Positions 45,259-57,324 of a stretch of 64,000 bases of DNA are shown piece after piece. Numbering within the stretch: the first letter of the stretch is position 1; each line of letters starts with the position of its first letter. Origin of the DNA: Cylindrodendrum hubeiense (Eukaryota > Ascomycota > Sordariomycetes > Hypocreales > Nectriaceae); contig JAANBB010000030.1 in the NCBI GenBank assembly GCA_014621425.1, positions 142,021-206,020 on the forward strand. The letters are read 5' to 3'. The translations under genes and the position numbers were made by a program. Below the pieces are notes generated by a model, which ran no database searches, was not told where the DNA came from, and saw only the letters and a list, made by a program, of their open reading frames with translations.

Positions 45259-47000
45259 ATGTCTCTCGCTCATGTTTATGCCGGGATAGCATCCCTCTGC
45301 AAGCTGATTTTCCAAACATTAACAACTACTGTCGTCTCGGTCGTCGTCTTGCTCGCCACCATTGCCATCTACCGGCTCGTCTTCCATCCTCTCGCCTCCA
45401 TCCCAGGACCCAGGTTCGCAGCCATTTCCAGCATTTGGCACGCTTATCATGCTCGAAATGGACGCATGGCGCACTTAGGCAGGACTCTGCACCGTCAGTA
45501 TGGACCCATTGTGCGCGTTGGGCCAAATGAGGTCTGGTTCGATACAAAACAGGCTTTTCAGGCGATTTACAGTAAGTGATTACCAGGGGAAATCCATCTC
45601 TCGAACATTCCAACTAACTGAACTCAAGGTACTGGTAGCGGTTTTGAGAAGTCAGACTTTTACTGTAAGTTTTTTAGTTGTCTATTGCGATTCAAGCTGA
45701 CTCTCAGTCTTCAGTGGCCACAGCCCTGAGCAAGCCTCAGCTCAACTGGCAAATGGATCCTCACTTTCCAGACGCTCTGGATCTTCTTTCTGAGCGAGAC
45801 GTGCAACGGTATCGGCTACAGCGCCGACTTATCGGGCCTGTCTACCAAACGTCTAATCTGATGCAGTACGAAGCCGCCATCGACTCGGTGTTGGAGCGTT
45901 CCATTGCCAAACTCAAGGACCTCAAGGGTGCTGAAGTCGAGCTGAATGAATGGATGCACATCATCGCTGTAGAGTGCCTGAGTGCCATGGTTCTTTCGTG
46001 GTCTCCCGGAATGCTCAAGAACGGGACTGATTGGGGATCTGGGCCCCATGCCTACCATAGCTGGAGACGAAAGAGCGTCTTTGGCCTTTTCCCGGCCATG
46101 GCGAAGCTGGAATTCTGGCACAAAACGGCTGGCCGACTCTTCAGCACGGCATGGGGAGTAAACTTCAAGACGCCCAAAAACTTCCGCCCATTCTTCCCAG
46201 TATGCTACCAAGCTTTCTCCCTCACGCACCGAGACGATCTAATGTTGTTTCAGGAAGTCGGGAAGAAGATATCGCGGCGGGTCAAAGCCGCCACGAGGCC
46301 GATCCCACCCAAAGATGACCGAAAGGATCTCATCGCCGACTTGATCCAACTGCACAAAAGCAAGCCCAGCTTCACTGATACATATCTTCGGCGCATGGCA
46401 ATGACCAACTTTGGCGCTGGCCATGAGACAATGGCCTCAACGTTGACTTCCATCATCGCCATGGTTGGATCCCGAGAGGATGTCCGGGATAAGGTAACCA
46501 ACGAGGTGCTTGAAGCTGCAACTCCCACAGAATACTCAACTGCAACACGACTTCCCCTTTTACAAGCCCTCGTCAAAGAGACCAAGCGCTTATATCCCGT
46601 CATAAGCATGTCTCTTCCACGCAAGGTCCCCCGGGGCGGTCTTCATCTACACGACGTCTTCTTCCCACCCGGCACGACTGTTGGATGTAACCCAGTCGCC
46701 CTACATCGCAACGTTGAGGTATTTGGATCAGATTCTAGCGAGTTCCGCATGGATCGATGGATCGACGCCGACCCAGAAACGGCCCGCAACATGGAGCGGT
46801 TCAGCCTTAGCTGGGGCGGCGGCTCAAGGACCTGCCCTGGCCGGCATTTGGCTGAGTTGGTTGTCTTCAAGGTCGTTCCGGCGCTGGTCAAGGAGTTTGA
46901 GATTGAAGCTTCCATCCCGCCAGAGGATGATATTCCGTCTTACTTCTTGTCAATGCTGACGGGCGTCAAGGCTCGCTTCATTGAGAGACTCCCAGCTTAA
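45259..47000 (+). CDS. Cytochrome P450 (pisatin demethylase-like)
   Basis: Exons 45259-45571, 45629-45664 and 45715-47000 join to 544 aa; exon 2 is only 36 nt. The start is the ATG of MSLAHVYAGI, followed by a membrane anchor (TTTVVSVVVLLATIAIYRLVF) and the Pro-rich hinge. The I-helix motif is GAGHET, the ExxR motif is KETKR, and the heme loop reads WGGGSRTCPGR with the ligand Cys at about residue 490. All essential P450 features are present. The C-terminal part resembles fungal P450s of the pisatin demethylase group, which often act in detoxification or secondary metabolism at the ER. The substrate is unknown; neighbouring hydrolases suggest it works on an ester or on an aromatic or terpenoid compound. 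Confidence 0.92.
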
Positions 47001-47265
47001 CCCCATTCTGCCTCTTGGTTCGTTGGAGGACTTAAATACAACTTCATACGCCCAGTACCAATATATCTTAGCCTTCGACATCTCTCCCCAATGCGGGTTT
47101 AGTGGGTCAAGGTTGGATCTGCCTCTCTGGCGGGAATACTAGGCAGGCCACTACGCCCTTCTGCTGACAGGATCTCTATTATTAATCCAAATCCACTGTA
47201 CCAGACGCCTGATGGCTACAAACAATACTTGATACAGAACATCCATAAAACATCATTCGGAAATA

Positions 47266-48114
47266 ATGCAGCCAATCGCTACAGACAACGCCCTCATCAA
47301 GGGCAATCGAATCGCCTACGGCCTCTATGGGACAGGCGAGCCAGTTGTTTTGATCCACGGAACTCCGTCGTCGTCGCTCATATGGCGCAACATTGTCCCG
47401 AAACTCGTCGCAGCAGGCTACAAAGTCCATGTCTTTGATCTTCTCGGATACGGACTCTCAGAGCGCCCGTGGGACCCTTCCGTCGACACGTCCATGTCAG
47501 GCCAGATCCCCATTCTCGAGGGTCTCCTAGCTCTGTGGAAACTGGACTCTGCTCATATCGTCGCGCATGACATCGGCGGTGGCATCGCCCAACAATTCTC
47601 CGTCTTTTCACCGGAACGTGTGCGGTCGCTGACGCTCATTGACGTTGTCAGTTTCGACAGCTATCCATCCAAGCGCACCAAGGAGCAGATGCAGAACGGG
47701 TTGGAGGCTCTCATCAAGACAAATGACGACGATCACCGAAACCATTTCAAAGACTGGCTCCTCTCCGCCGTCCACAACCCGCAGGCATTTGCAGACACAA
47801 GCCTAGATACGTACTTGGGCTACATATCTGGACCCATCGGGCAGGCCAGCTTGTTCCAGCACCAAGTCCGTCACTATGACCCCAAGCATACCATGGAAAT
47901 CTCTGGCCGTCTGCACGAGCTGGGAAATCTCCCTGTTCAATTGGTCTGGGGCGCCAATGATACTTGGCAGGTGACGGACTGGGCACACAAACTACACGAT
48001 GCCATTCCAGGATCTCAGCTGCACATTGTCGAGAATGCCGGCCATTTCTCGCTGGAAGATCAGCCTGAAAAGATATCACAACTGTTGGTTTCATTTCTCG
48101 CTACAAAGCGCTAG
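47266..48114 (+). CDS. Alpha/beta hydrolase with Asp nucleophile (haloalkane dehalogenase / epoxide hydrolase-like)
   Basis: Single-exon gene of 282 aa. The oxyanion region is LIHGTPSSS. The nucleophile elbow reads AHDIGGG with Asp at residue 102 in the place of the usual Ser. The catalytic His is in NAGHFSLED, and an acid is likely in VWGANDTW. An Asp nucleophile is the mark of haloalkane or haloacetate dehalogenases and epoxide hydrolases, which form a covalent alkyl-enzyme ester. The epoxide-hydrolase lid tyrosines are not clearly identified, so I cannot choose between the two activities. No signal peptide. It lies 265 bp downstream of the P450 on the same strand. Confidence 0.85.
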   Translation: MQPIATDNALIKGNRIAYGLYGTGEPVVLIHGTPSSSLIWRNIVPKLVAAGYKVHVFDLLGYGLSERPWDPSVDTSMSGQIPILEGLLALWKLDSAHIVAHDIGGGIAQQFSVFSPERVRSLTLIDVVSFDSYPSKRTKEQMQNGLEALIKTNDDDHRNHFKDWLLSAVHNPQAFADTSLDTYLGYISGPIGQASLFQHQVRHYDPKHTMEISGRLHELGNLPVQLVWGANDTWQVTDWAHKLHDAIPGSQLHIVENAGHFSLEDQPEKISQLLVSFLATKR

Positions 48115-48280
48115 TGGCTTGTCTGGCACTACGAATGGAAGATAGACTGGAGGGCATTTGGTAACATCTACCTCAAGAACCGAACAATTAGGAAGGATTC
48201 ACAGATACACAAACGATGTCTAGTATAGAATGAGTTTCTATATCTGGAATAATATCAAGTTAAAAATACAAGTCAAGTAA

Positions 48281-49252
48281 CTAAAACGACTTCAAGGCCG
48301 CTGTTCTTGCCTCCAACGCTCTAAGCTGCCACTTGGTCCCCGGCGCAACGAGGTCAAAGGCATGCGGCACACCAGGGAAGAGGTGGAACTCGACTTCAAC
48401 ATCCTCTCGCATCAATCGCTGCGCAAATTCTAAGCTTTCATCACGGAACAGATCCAGACTTCCAATATCAATATACGTGGATGGTAGGCCCTTGAGGGAT
48501 TTCGCCCTCGCCGGCACTGCGTATGCGGGAATGTTCGCATCTGGCTTGCCCACGTTGTCCTCGCCGATGTAGGCGCCCCAACCCAGCTTGTTCTGATGTG
48601 GTGACCACGAAGCCAACTTCAAAAACCCAGAGTCTGCAGGGGGGTTGGTCCTATCATCAAGCATAGGGTAGACCATGATCAGCTTCGCTGGAGCAGGGCT
48701 GAACTCACGATCCCGGGCGATGAGCGCAACTGCGGCTGCGTGGGTGCCTCCCGCGCTCTCACCCTTGACGGCGATTCTTGCAGGATCAATGTTGAGCTCC
48801 TTGGCGTGTTCCGAGAGGTACTTGAAGGCAGCGAATGCGTCCTCAGCGGCTGTTGGCGCGGGATGCTCGGGAGCCAGCCGATACCCGATCGCGAAGACTG
48901 GCCGATCGCCGTTGAGAACGTCTTGGGCATACATCCCCAGCGACACCTCGGCGCTGCCAGCCGCAAGGCCGCCGCCATGAGTAGCAAGTACCGCGGGCTG
49001 GGGTGTTGAAGCAGCAATATGCTCCGGTGTAGCGAGGCGGTAGAGCCGAAGCTCTGCGCCATCGTAGCTCTTTATGGTGAAGATGGTCTGCTGGACTTTG
49101 CCGCCAGGTACGAACTTTGGCATGAAGCTTGAGAGGAACAGATCGGTACCCGGTCGCATTTCCAGGGCCGTGGAGGGCGGTGCTGATCGGGGACTGTTTG
49201 CGAAAGGCTCAATAACCTTGGCATACTCTGGGTCATAGGCGAGGCCGGTCAT
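48281..49252 (-). CDS. HSL-type alpha/beta hydrolase (carboxylesterase, fold-3)
   Basis: Single-exon gene of 323 aa starting MTGLAYDPEY. The hormone-sensitive-lipase signature HGGG is at residues 92-95, the nucleophile Ser166 in GESAGG, the acid Asp267 in SLDLFRDE and His297 in GVPHAF. All parts of the triad and oxyanion hole are present. Such enzymes cleave short acyl esters, lactones or carbamates, usually in the cytosol; no signal peptide is visible. It converges with the Asp-type hydrolase only 166 bp away, supporting a joint metabolic role, though the substrate cannot be deduced. Confidence 0.9.
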   Translation of the reverse strand: MTGLAYDPEYAKVIEPFANSPRSAPPSTALEMRPGTDLFLSSFMPKFVPGGKVQQTIFTIKSYDGAELRLYRLATPEHIAASTPQPAVLATHGGGLAAGSAEVSLGMYAQDVLNGDRPVFAIGYRLAPEHPAPTAAEDAFAAFKYLSEHAKELNIDPARIAVKGESAGGTHAAAVALIARDREFSPAPAKLIMVYPMLDDRTNPPADSGFLKLASWSPHQNKLGWGAYIGEDNVGKPDANIPAYAVPARAKSLKGLPSTYIDIGSLDLFRDESLEFAQRLMREDVEVEFHLFPGVPHAFDLVAPGTKWQLRALEARTAALKSF

Positions 49253-50787
49253 GATGATGGTGGTGATGAGATGGTTGGAGTGTTTGAGTTGGAGTGTCTG
49301 AATTGGAGAATTGGATTGAGTTGGAGGATTGGTTTGCTGGATATAATGCCATCATTGTTCGGCATTTGTTTCTTTTTATCTTGAGACATGACTGATTTCG
49401 GCCAGACACAGACGGCATCCGGGTCAATTCCACGATCCAAATTATTAATGTCGACAATATGAGGCCCACTCAATGTGTACCGTGTATGTACCAGCGTGCA
49501 AACTACGGTATCCAATCCTGCCGTGCCCAAACTAGCGTATCCATTTAGAACAGCAAAACGTTAGGCCGAATAATCCACTTGGAGTATGAGATGGAGTACA
49601 TGTGGGGCATTGCGAATCGCACGTCTTTCAGTGATAACGTTGCGACTCCATTTCGTGGATCTGGCGATTCAACGTGATGGCAAAGGTGGATAAAAAATGA
49701 CAAATTCCATCCCAATTCTTCAGCCATTGCAGTGACAAATAGAGTATGCCGTTATCCTCAATTGCCCCCCGAATTGCACATTTTCGCGGCGTTGGCTCGG
49801 ATTGCATGGCGCACTCGGCGAATTGCTTTTCGCAAATTCACGCTGGTACATGTTCCCTTGGCGAAGTCGAAGGATCTCGCTGACGAAGCACGGGACAATG
49901 AAAGATTCGGCATGACTCACTACGATAAGAATATTAAGCGAGAGATCCCAGGGTGGATTCGAATAGATGAGGAACGGTAAAGCTACAAGTATAAGGACTG
50001 GTTCCGTTTCGTCTATCCTTTAGCGAAGTCTATTTCTCGTCAACCGTCTCTGAAAGTTCACCCAGCCCTATCGTATTTTTGCTTACACGTCTCCAGCCAA
50101 TACGCGCATATATTATGCAAGCCGTATCGCTGTCTTTCCGATGTCAATTTAATGTTACACCGTTGCCGCACCAAGGTGCTGGCAAATAGGAGGAGCCCAA
50201 TTGAAGCGTGTAACTTCCCGCGTCCCCAAATAGTCCATCTAGCCATTTGCGTGAGGACTATACATTCTCATTAGGCAGGTGTCTATTCTCCCTCGGGCCC
50301 GTGTAATTAATTCCTCTCTCTTGCCAATACATCCTGGTTTCCCCAACCCCGCATTCTGCCCACGAGGTCTGTCTGGGGCATAAACCTTTTCCCTCCCCTG
50401 TTGCATTTCCCCGCATCTCGGGGTTTACGTTCGTTTCGAGCTCTGTCTCCATGCCTGTCCCATGCAGATTTCCCGTTTCCCCATGCCGGAGATTGGCATT
50501 ATTATGCCTCGGGATCGATTGGATCGCCACACCATCGAACCATCGAGGTTCTTGATGAGGGCAGTAAAGTTTGTTTGATAAACATTCTTCCAAACCTGGG
50601 GAACTGGTGGAGAATCTGTCGCGATCCGCTTCAAGGCTTGCCGTCCTGCCGAGTGTCTCCCTTCGCAATGTCCTAGTAACTATTTAAACCCCGCCTGCTT
50701 GGCATTATAGAGTTCCAACTTCTGTAGGCCTACTAGTCACTTGTACAATCATCTCTATTCAATTCTAGCCCTAGGCGTTGCTGCAAG
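49253..50787. other. Divergent intergenic region between two esterase genes
   Basis: About 1.5 kb without a supported gene, although short open frames occur on both strands without ATG starts or family signals. It carries the promoters of the HSL esterase (left) and the secreted carboxylesterase (right). Confidence 0.5.
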
Positions 50788-52475
50788 ATGCAACTCAATT
50801 GGAAGCACGTCCTTGGCGTCGCGACCTGCCTCTCGGCGGCAGGCGTTGACGCATCAAAGCCCAGCAATGGCGCGACATTGAAGGTCAAGACGACGAGTGG
50901 CCAACTCACTGGGTTCATCAATTCAACCGCCCCTGCGGTGCGTCAATTCCTCGGCGTGCCGTACGCAGAGCCTCCAGTCGACGCCTTGCGGTTCCAGCCT
51001 CCCAAGCGCAAGCATTCTTCCAAGGCAATCAAGGCCACAACATATGCCCCGTCATGCTTGCAGAAGCTCAGCACCACTGCTACAGTCTATACGGAATACA
51101 TGCAAGAATTCCTCATCAACGGCGGACAGTCTGAGGATTGCTTGTACCTCAATGTTTACGCGCCTCTCAATCCCACCGCGAAGAAGCTGCCTGTCTTCAT
51201 CTACATCCCCGGTGGTGGATTCACCGGCGGTGGTGCTGACTCCCTGTACAAGATTCCCGACAAGTGGATTCAGAGAACGCAGTCGCATATCATTGTTACC
51301 ATGAACTACCGCGTCAATGTCTTTGGCTTCCCCAATGCCGCAGACGCCAGCCAGAATGTGGGCTTGTTGGATCAGCGAGTTGTGGTCGAGTGGGTGCGCG
51401 ACAACATTGCTGCCTTTGGAGGAAACCCCAAGCAGATGACTCTCTGGGGCCAGTCCGCTGGAGCTGCATCCGTTGGCATGTATGGCTACTCCTATCCCAA
51501 GGATCTCATCGTCAAAGGCCTCATTCTCGATTCCGGCGCAACAAGCACACTAACGACCAAGGCTGGAAACCACACTACCTTCAGCTCTCTATCCACGCTG
51601 GTGGGATGCGGTGGTCTTAGTGCCGCCAAAGAGCTTGCTTGCATGCAGGGGGTCGATGCAACCGATATCCAGGACGCCTACTCTGGCAGCACTCTGGCGT
51701 TCTCGCCGGTTGGAGACAATGTGACAGCCTACACAAACACGACAGATCGACTTGCCAGGGGCCTGGTGTCCAAGAAAGAGGTATGTTTAGTGGCGTTTTC
51801 CCCAGAGTCGGCACATTAACTGATTGGTTCATCTAGCCTTGGATCATGGGAGTCAATTCGAATGAGGGCGCTGGGTTCGGAACTTATAGTGAGAGTGGAA
51901 TGACGCCAGGCCAATTTGCGACTGGTCTAGCGGCCATTGTCTGCCCTGTTTCCACTGAGATTCAGTAAGTCCAGAGTAACTTTATCCCCATACAGAATAG
52001 TAACACCAGTCCAGGAACCGAGTCAAGTTTGGGTATGATACTTATCGCTACCACTACTCTGGCAACTTTTCCAACATTTCGCCTCTGCCGTGGATCGGCG
52101 CCACTCACAGCGGTATGTCTTGCTGACCTTGATGAGCTCATGCGCATGTACTCACTATTTACCAGCTGAACTTCCGCTCCTTTTCGGAACGCATTACGAA
52201 TACCGTGGAAACTCGACCGAGTTTGAGTGGGAAGTGAGCTACGGCATGGAAGGTTTGTTCCCGCCCGCATTGCCGTGAAATGAACTGCGTTGACCAAGAA
52301 TTCTCTAGCTTTGTGGCTCTCATTTGCATCGAACCCGCAAAGGGATCCCCGGGACGGTCAGGGCACCACTTGGCCCAAGTATCGGGAGGGCCGTGACACT
52401 TTAGCCGTCTTTGCTGAGGATGATAAGTGGATTCAGTTTGTCAGCGAATCTGTCGATGATGGTTACTGCAGCTGA
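50788..52475 (+). CDS. Secreted type-B carboxylesterase
   Basis: Exons 50788-51780, 51837-51964, 52015-52112, 52166-52252 and 52309-52475 join to 490 aa. A signal peptide (MQLNWKHVLGVATCLSAAGV) begins the protein. Family signs are the QFLGVPYAEPP start, the EDCLYLNV signature, the PGGGFTGG oxyanion loop, Ser223 in WGQSAGA, Glu341 in NSNEGAGF and His416 in FGTHYEY. The triad is complete. Type-B esterases hydrolyse a broad range of esters outside the cell; fungal members include lipases and mycotoxin esterases. Length is at the short end of the family, with no obvious missing motif. It closes the metabolic group that starts with the MFS gene at 43121. Confidence 0.9.
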
Positions 52476-52773
52476 GAGTTGAGGGCGTTGATGGAAGCTG
52501 CTTGGCATTGTCTGGCCAGGTATTGGGGACCAGTATTGGTTGAGCTAAATAGGATTATGTAGATAATTACTCAATGGTACATAAAAGTTGGCAACTTAAA
52601 CTCGGTGGCGTCTCTCTCACACCTTGTGCATAATCTACTGGCTCATATCCATTATGCATCCTGACGGTATTCCGTTGGGTTTAGCGTCGACACAAGTGAA
52701 GTGGTGCCATGTTGCATTCGCCTTCTCAGAGGACCAAAGAAGCTCATGGACGGGGTTAGAACAGCGGGACGGT

Positions 52774-52805
52774 GGCGGGACTGAGGCGACTGAGGCGGGA
52801 CTGAG
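52774..52805 (+). repeat. 12 bp repeat, two copies (GGCGGGACTGAG)
   Basis: Exact copies lie at 52774-52785 and 52794-52805, separated by a partial GCGACTGA unit. Confidence 0.65.
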
Positions 52806-52954
52806 ATTGGGCCATCACGTGGCAGCTGGCAACAGGTGTCAGCGCCCCCCGGGGTAGCCGGCCCGTGTCGGCCTCCGCCTGAACAGAGGACCTAGCGTAC
52901 CAATACAGCAATAGCACCGGTATAGTGGGTGTCCCTCATTAGCCAGCGCGTCAG

Positions 52955-52995
52955 TGCCTGCCCCATTAGTGCTGCCCCATTAGCGCCTGCCCCAT
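52955..52995 (+). repeat. Imperfect tandem repeat with TGCCCCAT core
   Basis: Three spaced copies of TGCCCCAT, each near an ATTAG or GCGCC word, form a short imperfect array of roughly 14-15 bp period. Confidence 0.5.
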
Positions 52996-53271
52996 CGACA
53001 GACCCCGACAACCTTGGGTGGGCGCCGAAAAGTACAGATCACTAACTCACGACTTGCGACTTGCAGCACAAGAAGACAGCCTGTCGACGGCGTCATCCCC
53101 ACCCAAACCCACGCGGCCTCTGTCGCCTTCACCTCGCTTCCAGGCTTCTTGGCTTCCTCTCTTCTTGGATCCTGCCTCCTCTTCCCCGCTCGCCATCGTC
53201 GATGACTGCGCATCTCTAATCCCTTCTCTAACAACTCCGCCGCGAGCGAGATTGAGGCCACCGTCACCACC

Positions 53272-56200
53272 ATGGCGCCCCTCGTCGACAACCCGCAGAT
53301 CACGCAGTCGGAGCTGCTGCGCCCGCTGCCCTTCTACTTCCACACCTACATCTGGCCCTTTGCCATCGCGTGGCCCATCTTCTTCCGCTACTACCTGTCC
53401 GATGAACTCTACGAGAAGCACATTGGCGCCCAGGAATGGACCTTTGTGTGGTGCGGCACCATCATCTCCATCCAATCGCTGTTCTGGCTGAGCACCCACT
53501 GGAGCGTCAACCTCGAGGGCAAGTTCAGGGCCTCCAAGGCCAAGGACATCGATGATGCCGAGCTCATCAAGATCATCCCCATTGCCAACGCCGGATCCCC
53601 CGAGATTGTCAAGCTGATTCGCGACAAGGTGGGGACCCCACTGAACAACTCCTCATGACATGAACTGACTCCAACTTTGCAGGCCGGCGGAAAGGTCAAC
53701 CTCTCGTTCCTGTTCCAGAAGCGCCGCTTCCTCTACGATCCCGACACCAAGACCTTCGCCACCCTTCAGTACGACATCGACATCGAGCCCAAGCCCACGA
53801 TCCGCCACTTCCAGTCCTCCAGGGGCATCAGCAAGCAGGCCGAGTTGTCGCGCATTGAGCAGCACTATGGCCCCAACACGTTCGATATCCCCGTCCCCAC
53901 CTTCACCGAGCTGTTCCAGGAGCACGCTGTCGCGCCCTTCTTCGTCTTCCAGATCTTCTGTGTCGGCCTGTGGATGCTCGATGAATACTGGTACTACTCG
54001 CTCTTCACCCTCTTCATGCTCGTCGCATTCGAGAGCACCGTCGTCTGGCAGCGTCAGCGCACCCTGGTCGAGTTCCGCGGCATGAGTATCAAGCCTTACG
54101 ACATGTGGGCGTTCCGTCTGGGCAAGTGGACTGAGGTTCAGAGCGACCAGCTCCTCCCCGGTGACTTGGTCTCCGTTGGACGCACCAAGGACGACAGCGG
54201 TGTCGCATGTGATATGCTTCTGGTCGAGGGCACTGCCATCGTCAACGAGGCCATGCTTTCTGGCGAGAGTACTCCTCTCCTCAAGGATTCCATCCAGCTC
54301 CGCCCCGGCGAGGCCCCCCTCGACAGCGAAGGTCTCGACAAGAACTCATTCCTCTGGGGTGGTACCAAGGTCCTGCAAATCACCCACGGAAACCCTGACG
54401 TGGAGAAGCCCAAGCTCGCTTCCGGCGTTCCCACTCCCCCCGATAACGGTGCCATGGCGATTGTCATCAAGACTGGATTCGAGACCTCCCAGGGCAACCT
54501 CGTCCGAACCATGATCTACTCTACTGAGCGAGTCTCGGCCAACAACGCCGAGGCCCTCTTCTTCATCCTGTTCCTCCTTGTCTTCGCAATTGCCGCTTCC
54601 TGGTATGTCTGGGATGAGGGTGTCCGCAAGGACCGCAAGCGTTCCAAGCTCCTGCTTGACTGTGTCTTGATTGTCACCAGCGTCGTGCCCCCTGAGTTGC
54701 CCATGGAATTGAGTCTCGCTGTCAACACCAGTTTGGCTGCACTGGCCAAGCTTGCCATCTTCTGCACTGAGCCTTTCCGTATCCCCTTTGCTGGCCGCGT
54801 TGATGTTGCCTGCTTTGACAAGACTGGTACCCTGACCGGCGAGGATCTCGTTGTCTTGGGTATTGCTGGACTGGGTCTCGGCCACGCCGAGATCAAAGAC
54901 ACCAAGGAGTCTGACGGTGCCCACTCTACCATCATCCCCGTTACGGAGACCAGCATGGAAACCAAGCTGGTTCTGGCCACTGCCCACGCCCTTGTCAAGC
55001 TCGACGAGGGAGAGATTGTTGGTGACCCCATGGAAAAGGCGACCCTCAGCGCTCTCGGCTGGACCCTTGGCAAGAACGACCTCCTCTCAAGCACCAACAA
55101 GGCCGGTAGCACTCATGGCAACGTCCAGATCAAGCGCCGATTCCAGTTCTCTTCTCTCCTCAAGCGCCAGAGCTCCGTCGCCATGGTCCACGGTACCGAC
55201 TCCAAGACTGGCCACAAGATCAAGGGTACGTTCGCTGGTGTCAAGGGTGCGCCCGAGACCATCATGAAGATGCTTTCCGTTGTTCCCGAAGACTACGAGG
55301 AGACCTATAAGTACTTTACTCGCAAGGGTTCTCGTGTCCTGGCCCTGGCCTACAAGCAACTTACCATCGATTCTGAACTCGGCTCCGGCAAGATCAACGA
55401 CTTGAAGCGTGAAAAGGTCGAGTCTGCCCTCACCTTTGCCGGTTTCCTGGTCCTGCACTGCCCTCTCAAGGATGACGCCAAGGAGGCTGTTCAGATGTTG
55501 AACGAGAGCTCCCACCGTGTGGTCATGATTACTGGTGACAACCCTCTTACCGCTGTACACGTCGCCCGCGAGGTCGAGATTGTGGATCGTGATGTTCTTA
55601 TCCTGGATGCCCCTGAGGACAACCAGGGTGAGAGACTGGTGTGGAAGACTGTCGACGATAAGGTTAGCATTGACGTCGACCCGACTAAGGCCATCGATCC
55701 CGAGATTATTCGCACCAAGGACATCTGTGTTACCGGCTACGCCCTCGCCAAGTTCAAGGGCCAGCCTGCATGGAACACCCTGCTCCGATACACCTGGGTC
55801 TATGCCCGCGTGTCCCCCAAGCAGAAGGAAGACATTCTTCTCGGACTCAAGGACATGGGATACTACACTCTGATGGCCGGTGACGGCACCAACGACGTTG
55901 GCGCTCTCAAGCAGGCTCATATCGGTATCGCTCTTCTCAACGGAACCAAGGACGACCTCGTGCGCATCGCCGAGCACAGCCGCAACACCAAGATGAAGGA
56001 GATGTATCAGAAACAGATCGACCTGATGAAGCGATTCAACCAGCCCGCGCCCCCTGTCCCCGCCATGATTGCCCATCTGTACCCTCCCGGCCCCGGCAAC
56101 CCGCACTTCCTCAAGGCCATCGAGCGCGAGGCCAAGAAGAAGGACATGACCCCCGAAGATTACGCCGCCCAGCAGGGCTACGGCACGCTTGAGACCATCA

Positions 56201-57324
56201 CATCCCCCGCCGCCCAAGAGCTCATCAACGCTCAGGATCCCCGCCAGGCCGCCAACAAGAAGGCTGCCGGATTCGCCGACAAGCTCACCACAGGTATGAT
56301 GGAGGCCGAGATGGGAGACGATGAGCCGCCCACGCTTAAGCTGGGTGATGCCTCAGTCGCCGCTCCCTTCACCTCCAAGCTCCGCGACGTCATTGCCGTG
56401 CCCAACATTATCCGCCAGGGCCGCTGCACTCTCGTCGCCACCATCCAGATGTACAAGATCCTCGCCCTCAACTGTCTCATCAGCGCCTACTCCCTGTCCG
56501 TCCTGTACCTCGAGGGCATCAAGTTCGGCGACGCCCAGTACACCATCAGTGGTATGCTCATGTCCGTCTGCTTCCTCAGCATCTCCCGCGCCCGCGTCGT
56601 CGAGGGCCTGAGCAAGGAGCGTCCCCAGCCCAACATCTTCAACGTCTACATCATCGGTTCCATCCTCGGACAGTTTGCCGTCCACATTGTCACCCTCATC
56701 TACATTGCCCGACTCTGCGACAGACTTGAGCCGTAAGTTTATGTTTCCTTATTCTATAAATACTCTTGCTAATATATCCTTAGTCGTCCCGATGATGTTG
56801 ACCTCGAGGCCGAGTTCACTCCCTCGCTTCTCAACTCTGCCGTCTACCTCCTCCAGCTCATCCAGCAGATCTCGACCTTCGCCATCAACTACCAGGGCCG
56901 CCCCTTCCGTGAGTCACTCTCAGAGAACAGAGGCATGTACTACGGCATCCTGGGTGTCACCGGTCTGGCTTTCGCCTGTGCCATGGAGCTGGTCCCCGAG
57001 ATCAACCAGGGCATGAAGCTGGTGCCCTTCAGCGATGAGTTCAAGACCAACATGACTGCCGTCATGGTCATCGACTACGGCGTCTGCTTCCTCATCGAGA
57101 TTGTCCTCAAGAAGCTCTTCAGCGACTACCGCCCCCGCGACATCGCCGAGCGTCGCCCCGACCAGCTCGAGCGCGAGGAGGTCCGTCGCAAGGAGGCCGC
57201 CGCCAAGAAGGAGGCCGAGGAGGAGACCAAGCGCCAGGAGAAGGTCCTCGAGTTTGAGCGCAAGGTGGAGGAGCGCCGCAAGAAGATTGAGGCGTGGAAG
57301 AATGGCTACAATCAGCGAGCCTAA
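53272..57324 (+). CDS. SPF1: P5A-type P-type ATPase (ER transmembrane helix dislocase, SPF1)
   Basis: Exons 53272-53628, 53683-56732 and 56784-57324 join to 1315 aa. Two N-terminal membrane segments precede the ATPase core. The P5A signature PPELPMELS lies at about residue 453, the phosphorylation motif DKTGTLT at about 498, the actuator loop SGESTP earlier, and the hinge GDGTNDVGALK at about 852. C-terminal membrane helices follow, and a long charged coiled-coil tail (REEVRRKEAAAKKEAEEE) ends the protein. Family members sit in the ER and remove mistargeted tail-anchored or mitochondrial helices, affecting sterol and manganese balance. Everything is intact. An AATAAA signal lies shortly after the stop (about 57,340). 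Confidence 0.97.

Larger units (their letters stand above)
52476..53271. other. Intergenic with short tandem repeats, upstream of SPF1
   Basis: No gene. Two small repeat patches (52774-52805 and 52955-52995) lie here. The C/T-rich leader from about 53,080 belongs to the SPF1 gene. Confidence 0.5.

Noticed and set aside
49732..49980. Possible 82-codon gene starting LPPELHIF
   Set aside because: No ATG start; the weak F-box-like resemblance is too short to trust.
50258..50668. 136-codon minus-strand frame before the carboxylesterase
   Set aside because: Lacks an ATG and any domain; probably promoter sequence.
55087..56217. A 376-codon minus-strand frame within SPF1
   Set aside because: It is an antisense shadow of the ATPase coding sequence, caused by strong third-position C bias.
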